Positions 36,101 through 45,301 of a stretch of DNA of 61,489 nucleotides are shown piece after piece. Every line of letters starts with the position of its first letter. The stretch's first letter is position 1. Source of the stretch: Desulfuromonas sp. GTDB taxonomy: Bacteria > Desulfobacterota > Desulfuromonadia > Desulfuromonadales > Geopsychrobacteraceae. The notes under the pieces were generated by a model. That model searched no databases and was not told where the DNA came from. It was given only the letters and a program-made list of their open reading frames with translations. The translations under genes were made by a program, and so were the position numbers. The stretch is from NCBI GenBank assembly GCA_002869695.1, contig PKUD01000210.1, positions 1 to 61,489 on the forward strand, in the 5' to 3' direction.

Positions 36101-39100
36101 ATGATGGGAGCAATCCGCTGGATGGCCAAAAACCATGTGGCCGCCAACCTGCTGATGATGGTGCTGATTCTCGGTGGCCTGATCAAGGGCCCGAAGATCA
36201 TCCAGGAAATTTTTCCCGAAGTCTCTTTGGACCGGATTCAGGTCTCGGTCGCCTATCCGGGTGCAGGCCCTGAAGAGGTAGAAGATGGCATTCTGCTGAA
36301 GATCGAAGAGAGCCTGACCGGCGTCGACGGCATCCAGCAGCTCAAAGCCTCAGCCGTTGAGGGGGCCGGATCAGTGACTGCGGAGATCTATGCAGACCAG
36401 AATCCTGACCTGATCCTGCAGGACATCAAAAGCGAAATCGATCGCATCACCACGTTCCCCGAAGATGCAGAAAAACCTGTCGTCAGCAAACTGCTCAACC
36501 GCCGCGAAGTTGTCTCGGTGGTCGTCTATGGAGATGCCTCGGAACGGAGTCTGCGGGAGCAAGCGGAAGCCATCCGCGACGAACTACTGGAATTGCCGAA
36601 CATTACTCAGGTCGATCTGGGCGGGGTACGTGAATTCGAAATATCGGTGGATATCCCGGAAGAGAACCTGAGGCGCTATAACCTGACCCTCGAGCAGGTC
36701 GCCGCAAAGATTCGACAGGCGTCTCTCGATCTCCCCGGAGGTTCGGTCAAAGCGGCAGGTGGAGAGATTCTGCTGCGCACTAAAGAGCGCCGCTATTGGG
36801 GTCCCGAATATGCCGACATCATCATTCTTAGTCATCCGGACGGCTCCCAGGTTGCCCTGAGCGATATTGCCGAAGTACGTGACGCCTTTGAAGACGCCGA
36901 CCAATATGCCCTGTTTGACGGAAAACCAGCGGCCATGATCAAGGTGTTCCGCATTGGCGACCAGAAACCGATCGAGATCTCCGAGCAGATCCTTGCATAT
37001 ATTGAGGCCAAGCAGCAGGACATGCCGGACAGCCTGAAACTGGCAATCTGGAACGACACCTCGGAAATATTTGAAAGCCGCATGAGCCTGTTGGAAAAGA
37101 ACGCCTTTATCGGGCTCTCGCTGGTCATCCTGATTCTCGGGCTGTTCCTCGAAATACGACTGGCGCTGTGGGTCATGCTCGGGATCCCGATCTCCTTCTT
37201 CGGCACTCTGTTTTTGATGCCGGTGCTCGGTGTTTCGATCAACATGATCTCCCTGTTCGCTTTTATCCTCGCCCTGGGGATTGTCGTCGATGATGCCATC
37301 GTTGTCGGAGAAAATATCTACGAGCAGCGACAGCTCGGAAAACCCTATCTGCAGGCAGCGATCGACGGTGCCCTCGAGGTCGCCATCCCGGTCACATTTT
37401 CGATCATGACGACGGTCGCGGCCTTTCTGCCGCTGGTCTTCGTCGCCGGCATGATGGGGAAATTCCTCAAGGTCATCCCGATCATCGTCATTACCCTGCT
37501 GCTGGTCTCGCTGGTCGAATCTCTGCTGGTCCTCCCCGCCCACCTGGCCCTCGGCAAACCGACCAGAAATCCCGGTCGACTGCTAAGGACGATCGAAAAG
37601 GTTCGCGGCTTTGTCTCCAACGGGCTGGACGTCCTGATCAATGGGCCGTACCGCAAACTTCTGCAACTGAACCTGACCTATCGTTACGCCTCGCTGGCCG
37701 TCGGCCTTGCTGCCCTGATGCTGACCGTCGGGATCATAAAAGGCGGGATTATCAAATTCACCTTCATGCCTGAGGTCGATGGCGATCGCATCACCGCATC
37801 ACTGCAAATGAATCGCGGCGTCTCCATTGACGAGACGGCCAAGGTCCAAGAATTGATTCTTGCCAAAGCGATGGAAACAGTCGCCGAATACGACGCCGAA
37901 AGCCCCGCAGGAGATTCGATTCTGCGCAACATTTATTCAGTCAACGGCGGGACAATTGCCGGGATGGGCCCAGATGGGGGGAGCACCAACAGCGGTTCCC
38001 ACCTGGGGAATATCGCCCTGTTTCTGACCAAGAGCGAGGAGCGCGGCGTTCCTGCCGCAGAAATTTCCGCCCGCTGGCGGGAGAAAGTCGGCGAGATCCC
38101 GGGTGTCGATTCCCTGGCCTTCGCGTCCAGTTTGATCCACCTGGGGGCCAACATCGATATCCGCCTGGCCCATGAAGACTTTTCGATTCTCGACAATGCC
38201 TCCCGCAGAATTCGTGACGCGCTGCGGCAATATCCCGGCGTCGGGGACATAGAAGATACCTACTCTCAGGGCAAACAGGAGATCAAGCTGCACTTGACCC
38301 CGCAGGGAAGGGCTCTGGGCATCACCGAACAGGACCTCGGCCGGCAGGTTCGCGCCGCGTTCCATGGTGCCGAAGCACTGCGCCTGCAGCGAGGGCGTAA
38401 TGAAGTCCGGGTGATGGTGCGCTACCCTGAAGCAGACCGGGAAAAACTCTGGAACCTTGAAAACATGCGCATCCGGACACCTTCGGGCAATGAGGTTCCG
38501 CTGTTGCAGGCGGCAGTTGCCCAGGAGAGTCGCGGCTTTTCATCTATCAACCGCACAGATCGCAAACGGGTCATTAACGTCACAGCCAGCGTCGACAGTC
38601 AGCGGGCCAACGCGGGAGAGATTCTCGCCGACCTGAAGAAGAATCTGCTGCCGCAATTGGCTGCTGATTTTCCCGGCATAAGCTTCGACATGGAGGGGGA
38701 AGAAAAGGAGCGGAAGGATTCCCTGGGCAGCATGCTGGAGGGCTTCAAACTGGCCCTGGTGGCAATTTTTGTCCTGCTGGCGATCCCTTTCCGCAGTTAC
38801 AGCCAACCACTTCTGATCATGTCCGCTATCCCCTTCGGCATTATCGGAGCAGTTCTCGGACACCTGCTGATGGGCTTCAACCTGAGTATCCTCAGTATGT
38901 TCGGTATGGTGGCCCTGTCAGGCGTAGTGGTCAACGATTCGCTGCTGCTGATCGACCGGGCCAACAGAAATCGACGCTACGGCATGTCCATGCACGAGGC
39001 CCTGATGGAAGCTGGAACCAGGCGATTCCGACCGATTCTGCTCACCTCTCTGACCACGTTTTTCGGTCTGATGCCGATGATACTGGAAACCAGCGTTCAG

Positions 39101-39259
39101 GCCCAGTTCCTGATCCCGATGGCGATCAGTCTCGGGTTCGGCATCCTCTTCGCCACCGGCATCACCCTGCTGCTGATCCCGGCTCTCTATATGATCCTGG
39201 AGGATATCCGGCGGATGTTCGGATTACGGGAGCACCACGCACACCACGACGCCGGATGA
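36101..39259 (+). CDS. RND efflux pump permease (AcrB/MexF-like)
   Basis: 1052 residues with twelve membrane segments and two large periplasmic domains. TM4 motif GIVVDDAIVVGEN carries the proton-relay aspartates, and the first helix is preceded by an N-terminal cytoplasmic segment (MMGAIRWMAKNHVAANLL). Substrates in this family range from drugs to metals; the lack of the Asp/Met pattern of CusA argues for small organic compounds. Last gene of the TetR-led operon, followed by a terminator at 39305-39340. Confidence 0.93.
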   Translation: MMGAIRWMAKNHVAANLLMMVLILGGLIKGPKIIQEIFPEVSLDRIQVSVAYPGAGPEEVEDGILLKIEESLTGVDGIQQLKASAVEGAGSVTAEIYADQNPDLILQDIKSEIDRITTFPEDAEKPVVSKLLNRREVVSVVVYGDASERSLREQAEAIRDELLELPNITQVDLGGVREFEISVDIPEENLRRYNLTLEQVAAKIRQASLDLPGGSVKAAGGEILLRTKERRYWGPEYADIIILSHPDGSQVALSDIAEVRDAFEDADQYALFDGKPAAMIKVFRIGDQKPIEISEQILAYIEAKQQDMPDSLKLAIWNDTSEIFESRMSLLEKNAFIGLSLVILILGLFLEIRLALWVMLGIPISFFGTLFLMPVLGVSINMISLFAFILALGIVVDDAIVVGENIYEQRQLGKPYLQAAIDGALEVAIPVTFSIMTTVAAFLPLVFVAGMMGKFLKVIPIIVITLLLVSLVESLLVLPAHLALGKPTRNPGRLLRTIEKVRGFVSNGLDVLINGPYRKLLQLNLTYRYASLAVGLAALMLTVGIIKGGIIKFTFMPEVDGDRITASLQMNRGVSIDETAKVQELILAKAMETVAEYDAESPAGDSILRNIYSVNGGTIAGMGPDGGSTNSGSHLGNIALFLTKSEERGVPAAEISARWREKVGEIPGVDSLAFASSLIHLGANIDIRLAHEDFSILDNASRRIRDALRQYPGVGDIEDTYSQGKQEIKLHLTPQGRALGITEQDLGRQVRAAFHGAEALRLQRGRNEVRVMVRYPEADREKLWNLENMRIRTPSGNEVPLLQAAVAQESRGFSSINRTDRKRVINVTASVDSQRANAGEILADLKKNLLPQLAADFPGISFDMEGEEKERKDSLGSMLEGFKLALVAIFVLLAIPFRSYSQPLLIMSAIPFGIIGAVLGHLLMGFNLSILSMFGMVALSGVVVNDSLLLIDRANRNRRYGMSMHEALMEAGTRRFRPILLTSLTTFFGLMPMILETSVQAQFLIPMAISLGFGILFATGITLLLIPALYMILEDIRRMFGLREHHAHHDAG

Positions 39260-39260
39260 T

Positions 39261-39290
39261 AAAAAAGCCGCCGGGAAACCCCGGCGGCTT
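39261..39290 (-). terminator. Intrinsic terminator after the five-haem cytochrome gene
   Basis: Minus strand AAGCCGCCGGG-GTTT-CCCGGCGGCTT followed by TTTT, about 50 bases past the leftward cytochrome stop at 39339. Confidence 0.85.
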
Positions 39291-39304
39291 GATGACATGA
39301 TCTC

Positions 39305-39340
39305 AAGGGTGAATATCTGTCAGGTATTCACCCTTTGTTT
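39305..39340 (+). terminator. Intrinsic terminator of the RND operon
   Basis: AAGGGTGAATA pairs with TATTCACCCTT across TCTGTCAGG, followed by TGTTT. It lies about 45 bases after the pump stop and just reaches the end of the convergent cytochrome gene. Confidence 0.8.
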
Positions 39341-42125
39341 ATAGCAGGGTAAAGGGAATACTGTTGGCCGCACCATCCCAGGTGTAGCCGGTCGCTACCA
39401 CATCGGCAGTACTGGCGGTGTAGCTGCCGGGAGTGGTCCCGCCGTTGCCTTTCTTGTTCGGCGCCTGGGTGTTCCAGGTCGCTTCAGCGAGACCATTCAC
39501 ATCGCTCGGCCCGGTCGTCAGCGTGGCTGTCTCCGGCCCGCCAATAACGATAGTCACGGTGGCACTCGGCACCGGCAGTCCGGTCGAACCATCAGTGACC
39601 GTGGCACGTACCGTGATTTCGTCACCGGCAGCAAAGCTGGTCTGTTCAACAAACACTGTCACCTGGTTTTTACCCTTGCCGGAGGTCTCGTAAAGACCGG
39701 TGAGCAGGGACGCCCCGACGAACTGCGTCTGCCCCGGGGCATCAGGAGTCGCACAGAGGATATTACTGAATCCAGACTCACAGGTCCCGTCGCTGGAGGT
39801 CACCTTGTAACAATACTCCAGACCGTTGGTCAGGCCGGTATCGGAATGGGACGTCAGATCTGTGGACGTAATGAACTGTGCTTTTCCGGCCTGGTCATAG
39901 TAGAGGTTGTAGCTGATCGCTCCAGCGCCGGACTCGTCCGACCAGCTCAGCTCAACCTGACTGCTGCTCGGGGTTGCACTCAGCAGGGTCGGTGTCGGTG
40001 CATTGCAAGACGGAACACCACCGACGGATGCCGACGCCATTACATACGGCGCCGCTGTGGTGACATTCATGTTGTTAAGCCAGAGCTGCCAGATGGTGTC
40101 GCCCCAGGCCTTGAGCCCACTGAAGAAGGGGTCGGTCTGAACCAGATAGGGGGCATCGCCGCCGGCACCGGTTTCGCCGAACAGGGTCGGCTGCTTGGGG
40201 GTATTATTCTGGTAACCGTTGATCTCCTCTCGCAGGAACTCGATGTATTCGCGGCTGGTGGTCTGATAGTTGAGAGTCACATCCACCTGCGCCAGTCCGG
40301 TAGGAATCACGATGCTGACATCGTCATAACCGCCAGCATATTCCGCTGAGCTGTAAAGATTCGGTGCGTCGACTCCGTGGTCGACCGGAACCGAGATCCG
40401 GGCAGCAGCATCAGCAATCCGGAAACCCTTGGGCGGAATGCGGTTGTCCTTGTAACGCCCGGTCGCCAGCGCGAAATGAAAGGTCTTGTCTTCGCCGGTC
40501 AAAGCGCTGGTCGGCTTCATTTCGTAAACCAGCGCATCGTCATAAACTTCGTTACCAACCACCAAAGCAGTCGGATCGGGCAGGCCTTTGCCATCATAAA
40601 TAATGTCACTCAGACCTTTGAGGGTGCCGGCAGCATAGTCGTAGGGGTTGACCTCGAAGACCAGCCCGCCGCCGGAATCATAGCCCTTGATATTGAGGAA
40701 CATGCGCCGGCCTTCAGGGAAACCGGAGATCAGCTTGTGACCGGTCTGGTTCTGCACCTGAAAGCTCAGAGTCCCGTTGCTGGCATTGTAGTTGAGGTTG
40801 TTGATGCTGGCGGCCAGTTCCAGCTGCTGCATGGCCCGATCCGCTCCCGCCAGCAGGGCTTCGGCATCGATCCCCAGTCCCTGCCCCATGTCGAGGGTCA
40901 GAACCGCGGCGCCCTGGTTCAGCAGGTTGTCGTTGGTGGCATTGTAGTTGGGCGAACCGTTGACGGCACTGGCGAGCACCGTGGAGACCCAGGCGTTGCC
41001 GCCGGTCAGGTCATGAATCGGCTGACCGCTGTTCGGATGATCGGTACTCTCGGTTGGGCGGAACACCGCATCGCGCTGGCTGGCACCGGGGCCGACGCCG
41101 TCACGCATGTGGCAGTCCTGGCAGGCGGCGATCGCATTCCCGGGCTGAGAGGTATTGAAAACATCGGGAGAGAAAGGTCCTATACCGAGGGCTCCCCCCT
41201 GTTGGCCATAATCCGAGAGCATGAACTCGGAGAAGGTACGCTCGACGTGGTAGTAGGAGTAAGCCGCATCGGTCTCGGTCGTCAGCGCTGCCGTCCCGTC
41301 CTGCCCCAGGTTGGCAAGGACCGGGTTGGAGACATCGTGACAGGTCGAACACATGTATTTACTTTTGTGATAGCGGCTGTAAAACATATCGTGGCGGGCA
41401 CTGGCATCGGCAAAACTGGCCCGCTTGCCCCGCACATCATCAAGGAACATCTGCCCGGAACCGCTTTCATCATAATTCGACGATGCGGCTTGATTGTTGA
41501 TGAAGAAAGGCTGGTCGTTGAACTGCTTGACGCCAGCCGCCAGTCGCTCATCTTCAAGATATGTCGCCAGGGCAGCATCAGCAGACAGCAGGGTCGCCTC
41601 ATCCCAGTAGCCGGTCCAATCGCTCCCCTCGCGGGTTCCTGCAAATGTCGACTCAAAGAAGGGATCGTACATGCTGTGGCAGACATCGCAATGGACGCCA
41701 TCAAAATCGGCACCCGTCATCAGCGACGCGTTGGTCGGATCGGAACGGCCCTCGATCCAGCCTTTGGGGAAATGGCAGCGTTCGCAGATGTCTGTGGCGT
41801 TGGGGTTGCCGACCGCCCAGATCGAATCCTGCGCGGCGGTGGTCATGCAGGCCCAGAACAGAAAGTCCCGTGAGGCCTGGGCCATCATCGAGCCCTGCCA
41901 GTTGAAGGCCGGCTCAACCGCCGGGTTAAAACCGCCATGGCAGTTGGTGCAGCGGGTGGGAGACTCGATATCATTGTCATTCTCAGGGGCCGGCTGGGTG
42001 CCGGGCATCCTGACATGGGGGTCCTGTTTGACCGGAACCGGGGTCCAGCCATACGCGGTTGAAAATGCTAACAGCAGACAAAGAACTGTCAACAGGCCAT
42101 AGAGACACCTCCGCGATACTCTCAT
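39339..42125 (-). CDS. Five-haem c-type cytochrome with Fn3 and Ig-like C-terminus
   Basis: 928 residues. Signal peptide (about 26 residues, no lipobox). Five CxxCH haem motifs at about 59-63, 114-118, 146-150, 259-263 and 335-339; many histidines between may be distal ligands. The C-terminal third is beta-rich: a fibronectin III domain (roughly 725-815) and an Ig-like Big domain with invasin-type pattern (roughly 835-925). Secreted or cell-surface electron-transfer protein; not one of the named Omc cytochromes I can place. ATG 42125 follows GAGGGAGG; the 39-codon longer frame lacks a ribosome site and spoils the signal. Expression is probably gated by the riboswitch at 42194-42292. Confidence 0.85.
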   Translation of the reverse strand: MRVSRRCLYGLLTVLCLLLAFSTAYGWTPVPVKQDPHVRMPGTQPAPENDNDIESPTRCTNCHGGFNPAVEPAFNWQGSMMAQASRDFLFWACMTTAAQDSIWAVGNPNATDICERCHFPKGWIEGRSDPTNASLMTGADFDGVHCDVCHSMYDPFFESTFAGTREGSDWTGYWDEATLLSADAALATYLEDERLAAGVKQFNDQPFFINNQAASSNYDESGSGQMFLDDVRGKRASFADASARHDMFYSRYHKSKYMCSTCHDVSNPVLANLGQDGTAALTTETDAAYSYYHVERTFSEFMLSDYGQQGGALGIGPFSPDVFNTSQPGNAIAACQDCHMRDGVGPGASQRDAVFRPTESTDHPNSGQPIHDLTGGNAWVSTVLASAVNGSPNYNATNDNLLNQGAAVLTLDMGQGLGIDAEALLAGADRAMQQLELAASINNLNYNASNGTLSFQVQNQTGHKLISGFPEGRRMFLNIKGYDSGGGLVFEVNPYDYAAGTLKGLSDIIYDGKGLPDPTALVVGNEVYDDALVYEMKPTSALTGEDKTFHFALATGRYKDNRIPPKGFRIADAAARISVPVDHGVDAPNLYSSAEYAGGYDDVSIVIPTGLAQVDVTLNYQTTSREYIEFLREEINGYQNNTPKQPTLFGETGAGGDAPYLVQTDPFFSGLKAWGDTIWQLWLNNMNVTTAAPYVMASASVGGVPSCNAPTPTLLSATPSSSQVELSWSDESGAGAISYNLYYDQAGKAQFITSTDLTSHSDTGLTNGLEYCYKVTSSDGTCESGFSNILCATPDAPGQTQFVGASLLTGLYETSGKGKNQVTVFVEQTSFAAGDEITVRATVTDGSTGLPVPSATVTIVIGGPETATLTTGPSDVNGLAEATWNTQAPNKKGNGGTTPGSYTASTADVVATGYTWDGAANSIPFTLL

Positions 42126-42193
42126 TATTACCTCCCTCTCTTCTCCGTTCGTGTGGCAGTGACTTTGTGGAAAAGCGCAACAACGCACTAAAG

Positions 42194-42292
42194 AAAAAAC
42201 CGGGCTGCAACCCTCAGGTGCAGCCCGGCCATCTTCTGTCATTGGAAGATCCGAAACTTTCTGCCCCCACCTCGCGGTGGGTTTAGCCTTGA
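42194..42292 (-). promoter_or_regulatory. GEMM-I (cyclic dinucleotide) riboswitch with terminator before the cytochrome gene
   Basis: RNA reads GGCUAAACC, a 6-bp stem capped by a GCGA tetraloop (CCCACC/GGUGGG, 42281-42266), GGCAGAAAG, UCGGAUCUUCC, a stem AUCUUC/GAAGAU and GGCCGGGCUGC. This follows the c-di-GMP-I consensus block by block, with an extra U after GGC and GUU where GCC is usual. The terminal CCGGGCUGCA also opens the terminator CCGGGCUGCA/UGCAGCCCGG plus six U (42228-42194). Ligand (c-di-GMP or cGAMP) is not settled by sequence. Confidence 0.72.
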
Positions 42293-42349
42293 TTCATTTA
42301 TTTTTTTATACAGAGATACTACAGTAAATCTATAACCGCATAAGTTATC

Positions 42350-42378
42350 TTTAAAACATGAAAAACACAGCTTGTCAA
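42350..42378 (-). promoter_or_regulatory. Sigma-70-type promoter of the cytochrome gene
   Basis: Minus strand TTGACA (42378-42373), 17 bases, TTTAAA (42355-42350). The leader to the ATG is about 215 bases and holds the riboswitch. Confidence 0.65.
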
Positions 42379-42494
42379 TCAAACACACCCTGTTCTAATT
42401 TGATTTTAATTCAGATATTTCTCTCCAGCGGCTTGCTTTTTGGTTGGCATTCCCTTATTACTTCCCTGAAAAATGACTGACTGGAGACATTTGC

Positions 42495-43355
42495 GTGGTG
42501 AACGAAAAAGAGCGAAAGCGGCAGCTGAAGTCGACATTTCTTAAATTGACCAGGGCCGCTGGCAAAGCGATCGGGGATTTCAGACTGATCGAAGAAGGGG
42601 ACCGCATAGCGGTCGGCATGTCGGGGGGCAAAGACTCCTATACCCTGCGTGAAGTCCTCGAGGACCTGCGCCGGAAAGCCCCGGTCAACTTTGAGCTGAT
42701 TCCGGTCAACATTGATTCGGGTTTTCCCGGCTACCGCAAAGAGGTCATAGTTGAGTTCCTGCGCAAGGAGGGTTTCTCCTGCCATAGCGAAACAACCAAC
42801 GCCTATGAGATCATCGAGCAGAAGCTGCGCGCCGGGTCTTCTTACTGTGCTTTCTGTGCTCGCTTGCGCCGCGGATCGCTTTACACCCTGGCCGACAGGC
42901 TGAACTGCAACAAGATTGCTCTCGGGCATCACCTTGACGACCTGATTGAAACCCTGCTGCTGAACCAGTTTTATGGAGGCACACTGGGGTCGATGAGCCC
43001 GAAACTCCAGGCAGACAATGGCAGACACACGGTCATTCGACCGCTGGTTTACGTAGAAGAGTCATTGATCGCTGAATACAGTCGTCTGCGTGGACATGAC
43101 ATAATCCACTGTTCCTGTCCGGTCGAGGGGACGACGGATCAGAACCGGCAGAAGATGAAACAGCTGGTCAAAAACCTTGAGGGGGATATTCCCGAACTGC
43201 GTCGCAGCTTGCTCGGCGCGCTGGGGAATGTCCAGCCGCACCGACTGCTCGATCAGGAACTTCAGCTTAGCTTGGGGCACCCACGACCTTTACAGGCAGG
43301 GCACACAGGGCAGGCAGCCACCGAGAAACGGCAACAGGGCCAGCAGCAACAGTAA
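42495..43355 (+). CDS. ttcA: tRNA 2-thiocytidine synthetase (TtcA)-type ATP-pyrophosphatase
   Basis: 286 residues. PP-loop SGGKDS (about residues 44-49), the cysteine pair CAFCARLRRGSLY (about 117-130) and CSCPVEG (about 205-211) match TtcA, a 4Fe-4S protein that thiolates cytidine 32 of tRNA. Start GTG 42495 follows GGAGAC. The final 30 residues (HPRPLQAG... rich in Gln) are low complexity, and a small lipopeptide ORF lies antisense to them. Related Geobacter proteins can be shorter, so the tail may be dispensable. Confidence 0.88.
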   Translation: MVNEKERKRQLKSTFLKLTRAAGKAIGDFRLIEEGDRIAVGMSGGKDSYTLREVLEDLRRKAPVNFELIPVNIDSGFPGYRKEVIVEFLRKEGFSCHSETTNAYEIIEQKLRAGSSYCAFCARLRRGSLYTLADRLNCNKIALGHHLDDLIETLLLNQFYGGTLGSMSPKLQADNGRHTVIRPLVYVEESLIAEYSRLRGHDIIHCSCPVEGTTDQNRQKMKQLVKNLEGDIPELRRSLLGALGNVQPHRLLDQELQLSLGHPRPLQAGHTGQAATEKRQQGQQQQ

Positions 43356-43367
43356 AAATTTAAACAT
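43290..43367 (-). CDS. Tiny lipopeptide-like ORF antisense to the ttcA end
   Basis: 25 residues: MFKFLLLLLALLPFLGGCLPCVPCL. It has a positive start, hydrophobic core and lipobox LGGC, then only seven residues with the pattern C-LP-C-VP-C. GGAGG precedes the ATG at a good distance. It lies on the opposite strand to the last 66 bases of ttcA. Such small Cys-Pro lipopeptides are often missed. No homologue known to me; moderate support. Confidence 0.5.
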   Translation of the reverse strand: MFKFLLLLLALLPFLGGCLPCVPCL

Positions 43368-43399
43368 CCAAACCTCCATTTACTAAAAGCTATCAGAAT

Positions 43400-45301
43400 T
43401 CAATCTTTTTTCCTACCCAGGAACTTCTTCAATAGCCCACCTTCACCCGACTGTTCTTTGCGCAGGTTGATCAGCCGCAGCTCCCGTAGCGCCTCTGTGC
43501 AGCGCGGATTGATCTGCACTGCAAGTTCGAACGATTTTTCCGACTGGCGGTTCTTGTTCAGGGCTCGGTACACGTGACCAAGGTAGAGATAGGTCTCTTC
43601 CAGGCGGGGGTTGATTTCGCGGGAACTGACCAGAAGCTTCAATGCCTGCTGCTGCATGTCGTACTGGGTCGGGTCAGATTTGTAGAGCGCCCAGGCGTAC
43701 TGGGTCAGATACTCAGGCTCTTTTGCGCTCAGTTCGACCGCTTTTTTCAAATATTCAGCGGCATCTTTATAGCGCCTGACCTTTATCAGGGTTCGACCAC
43801 GCTGGTAGGCCGTTTCCGCTTCGATAACCTGGCTGACATTGATAGTCTTTTTCGGGCCGTTTACCAGTTCGTCCAGGTAACTGGCACTGGCATCCTTGTC
43901 GCTGAGCACCGTGTAGGCGTGCGTCAGATATTGAAAGATCTCGTTAACCTTTTCTTCCATCTCCTGCGACAGCCCGAAACCGAGAAACCGGTCGGGGTGG
44001 CACTCTTTTGCCATCCGGTAGTAAGCGCGCCGCACCTCGTCTGCGCTGCACTGCCGGGTGAGGCCGAGCGCCTGGTAATAATCCGCCTGCAGAATCCGAT
44101 TGTAATAGTCGAGAATCTTCTTTCTGAGCTGCTCGTCCTGAGGCTGTTCTCTGCGCCTTTTCTCCTGGCCCCTCGCATCTAGCGTCGCTGCTGCTGCTGA
44201 ACTGGCCGTCACCATCCCCGACAGAAGTAGCGCGGCAAGCACCTGCTGCACCTCGGTCCGTGATAAGGGATATCGGTGCAGCACCTGCTCCAGGGTCAGG
44301 TCGCCCAGGCATTCCTCGAAGATCTCTTCTCCACGCCTGTTCAGACCCATTTCCTGAAACCTGAACAGCGGATTTTTGGCCTGGTCCAGGAACTCGCTGC
44401 TGTATGGCGCAAGATAACGATTGATCCGCTCGGCAGACCAGTAGCGGCTGACCCCCTGTAAAATCAGGGCGGCCGGGGACAGCTCAATTTCGGTGACGCT
44501 TTTCTTGAAGTTCTTGGCGGCGGAGAACTGATAATGGCCGGATTGCCAGGCAAATACGGAGAGCAACTTTTCCGTTACCTGCCGGGTCAACGCCTCATGC
44601 AGCTCCTCAGGAGTCAGCAGACCCATCTCAATCAGGGCCGTCCCCTGCAGACGCTTGCTTTTCCTGCTCTGCTCAATGGAGCGGTCGCAATCCTCCTGAG
44701 TGATTATCTTGTCTTTAACGAGCATCTGGCCAAGGCATTCATTGAGAATGTTGGAGCGGGCAAAGATAGGGTAGCCGCCCTTAAAATAGATGACCTTTTT
44801 GGTCTCCTCCCTCTGCAGGGTCAAAATCCCGGTAGTTTTCTTGCTGTAGAGCTGATTCAGCAGAACCGGCAGAGCATGTTCCGAAAGCTGACCGCTCAGC
44901 GTTTTTTTCTCTGCGTCCTCCATTCCGGGGCGTGCAAAGAAAGTGTCCAGCAGCCAGTACAGGTCCTCCACCTTGAAAGGTTTGAGGAGGAACTCAGTCG
45001 CCCCGTATTCCTGCTTCGCTTGCTCAATCTGTTCGGTGCTGTGAAACATGGCGGTCATCATCACCACCGGCAAATCGCGGGTTTTGTCCTGTTGGCGCAG
45101 TGCGCTGCAGATCGCCGGCCCAGATATCTCCGGCATATTGATGTCAATCAATGCCAGGTCATAATCACCCTTGAGCAGCTGCTGCAGTCCGACCGCCCCA
45201 CGGTCAGCAACGTCGACCTGCATATCCCTGGCGCTCAGCGCTCTATCCAGAAAGGAGCGAATCCCCCGGTCATCATCTATGACCATCACCCTTTTACTCA
45301 T
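43400..45301 (-). CDS. Response regulator with DUF4388, DnaJ and TPR domains
   Basis: 633 residues, a rare fusion. Receiver 1-120 with Asp53 and Lys in LLKPF; DUF4388 (PatA-type) about 135-260; J domain about 408-470 with HPD at 435-437; C-terminal TPR-like helices (about 500-620). The J domain should call an Hsp70 (DnaK) partner and the receiver should be switched by a kinase not in the window. It starts within the glnE stop (ATGA), so both are cotranslated. Function unknown; chaperone recruitment to a signalling complex is inference. Confidence 0.85.
   Translation of the reverse strand: MSKRVMVIDDDRGIRSFLDRALSARDMQVDVADRGAVGLQQLLKGDYDLALIDINMPEISGPAICSALRQQDKTRDLPVVMMTAMFHSTEQIEQAKQEYGATEFLLKPFKVEDLYWLLDTFFARPGMEDAEKKTLSGQLSEHALPVLLNQLYSKKTTGILTLQREETKKVIYFKGGYPIFARSNILNECLGQMLVKDKIITQEDCDRSIEQSRKSKRLQGTALIEMGLLTPEELHEALTRQVTEKLLSVFAWQSGHYQFSAAKNFKKSVTEIELSPAALILQGVSRYWSAERINRYLAPYSSEFLDQAKNPLFRFQEMGLNRRGEEIFEECLGDLTLEQVLHRYPLSRTEVQQVLAALLLSGMVTASSAAAATLDARGQEKRRREQPQDEQLRKKILDYYNRILQADYYQALGLTRQCSADEVRRAYYRMAKECHPDRFLGFGLSQEMEEKVNEIFQYLTHAYTVLSDKDASASYLDELVNGPKKTINVSQVIEAETAYQRGRTLIKVRRYKDAAEYLKKAVELSAKEPEYLTQYAWALYKSDPTQYDMQQQALKLLVSSREINPRLEETYLYLGHVYRALNKNRQSEKSFELAVQINPRCTEALRELRLINLRKEQSGEGGLLKKFLGRKKD

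Noticed and set aside
40377-41873. 498-residue open frame opposite the five-haem cytochrome gene
   Set aside because: Antisense to clearly coding sequence with haem motifs; no signal of its own.
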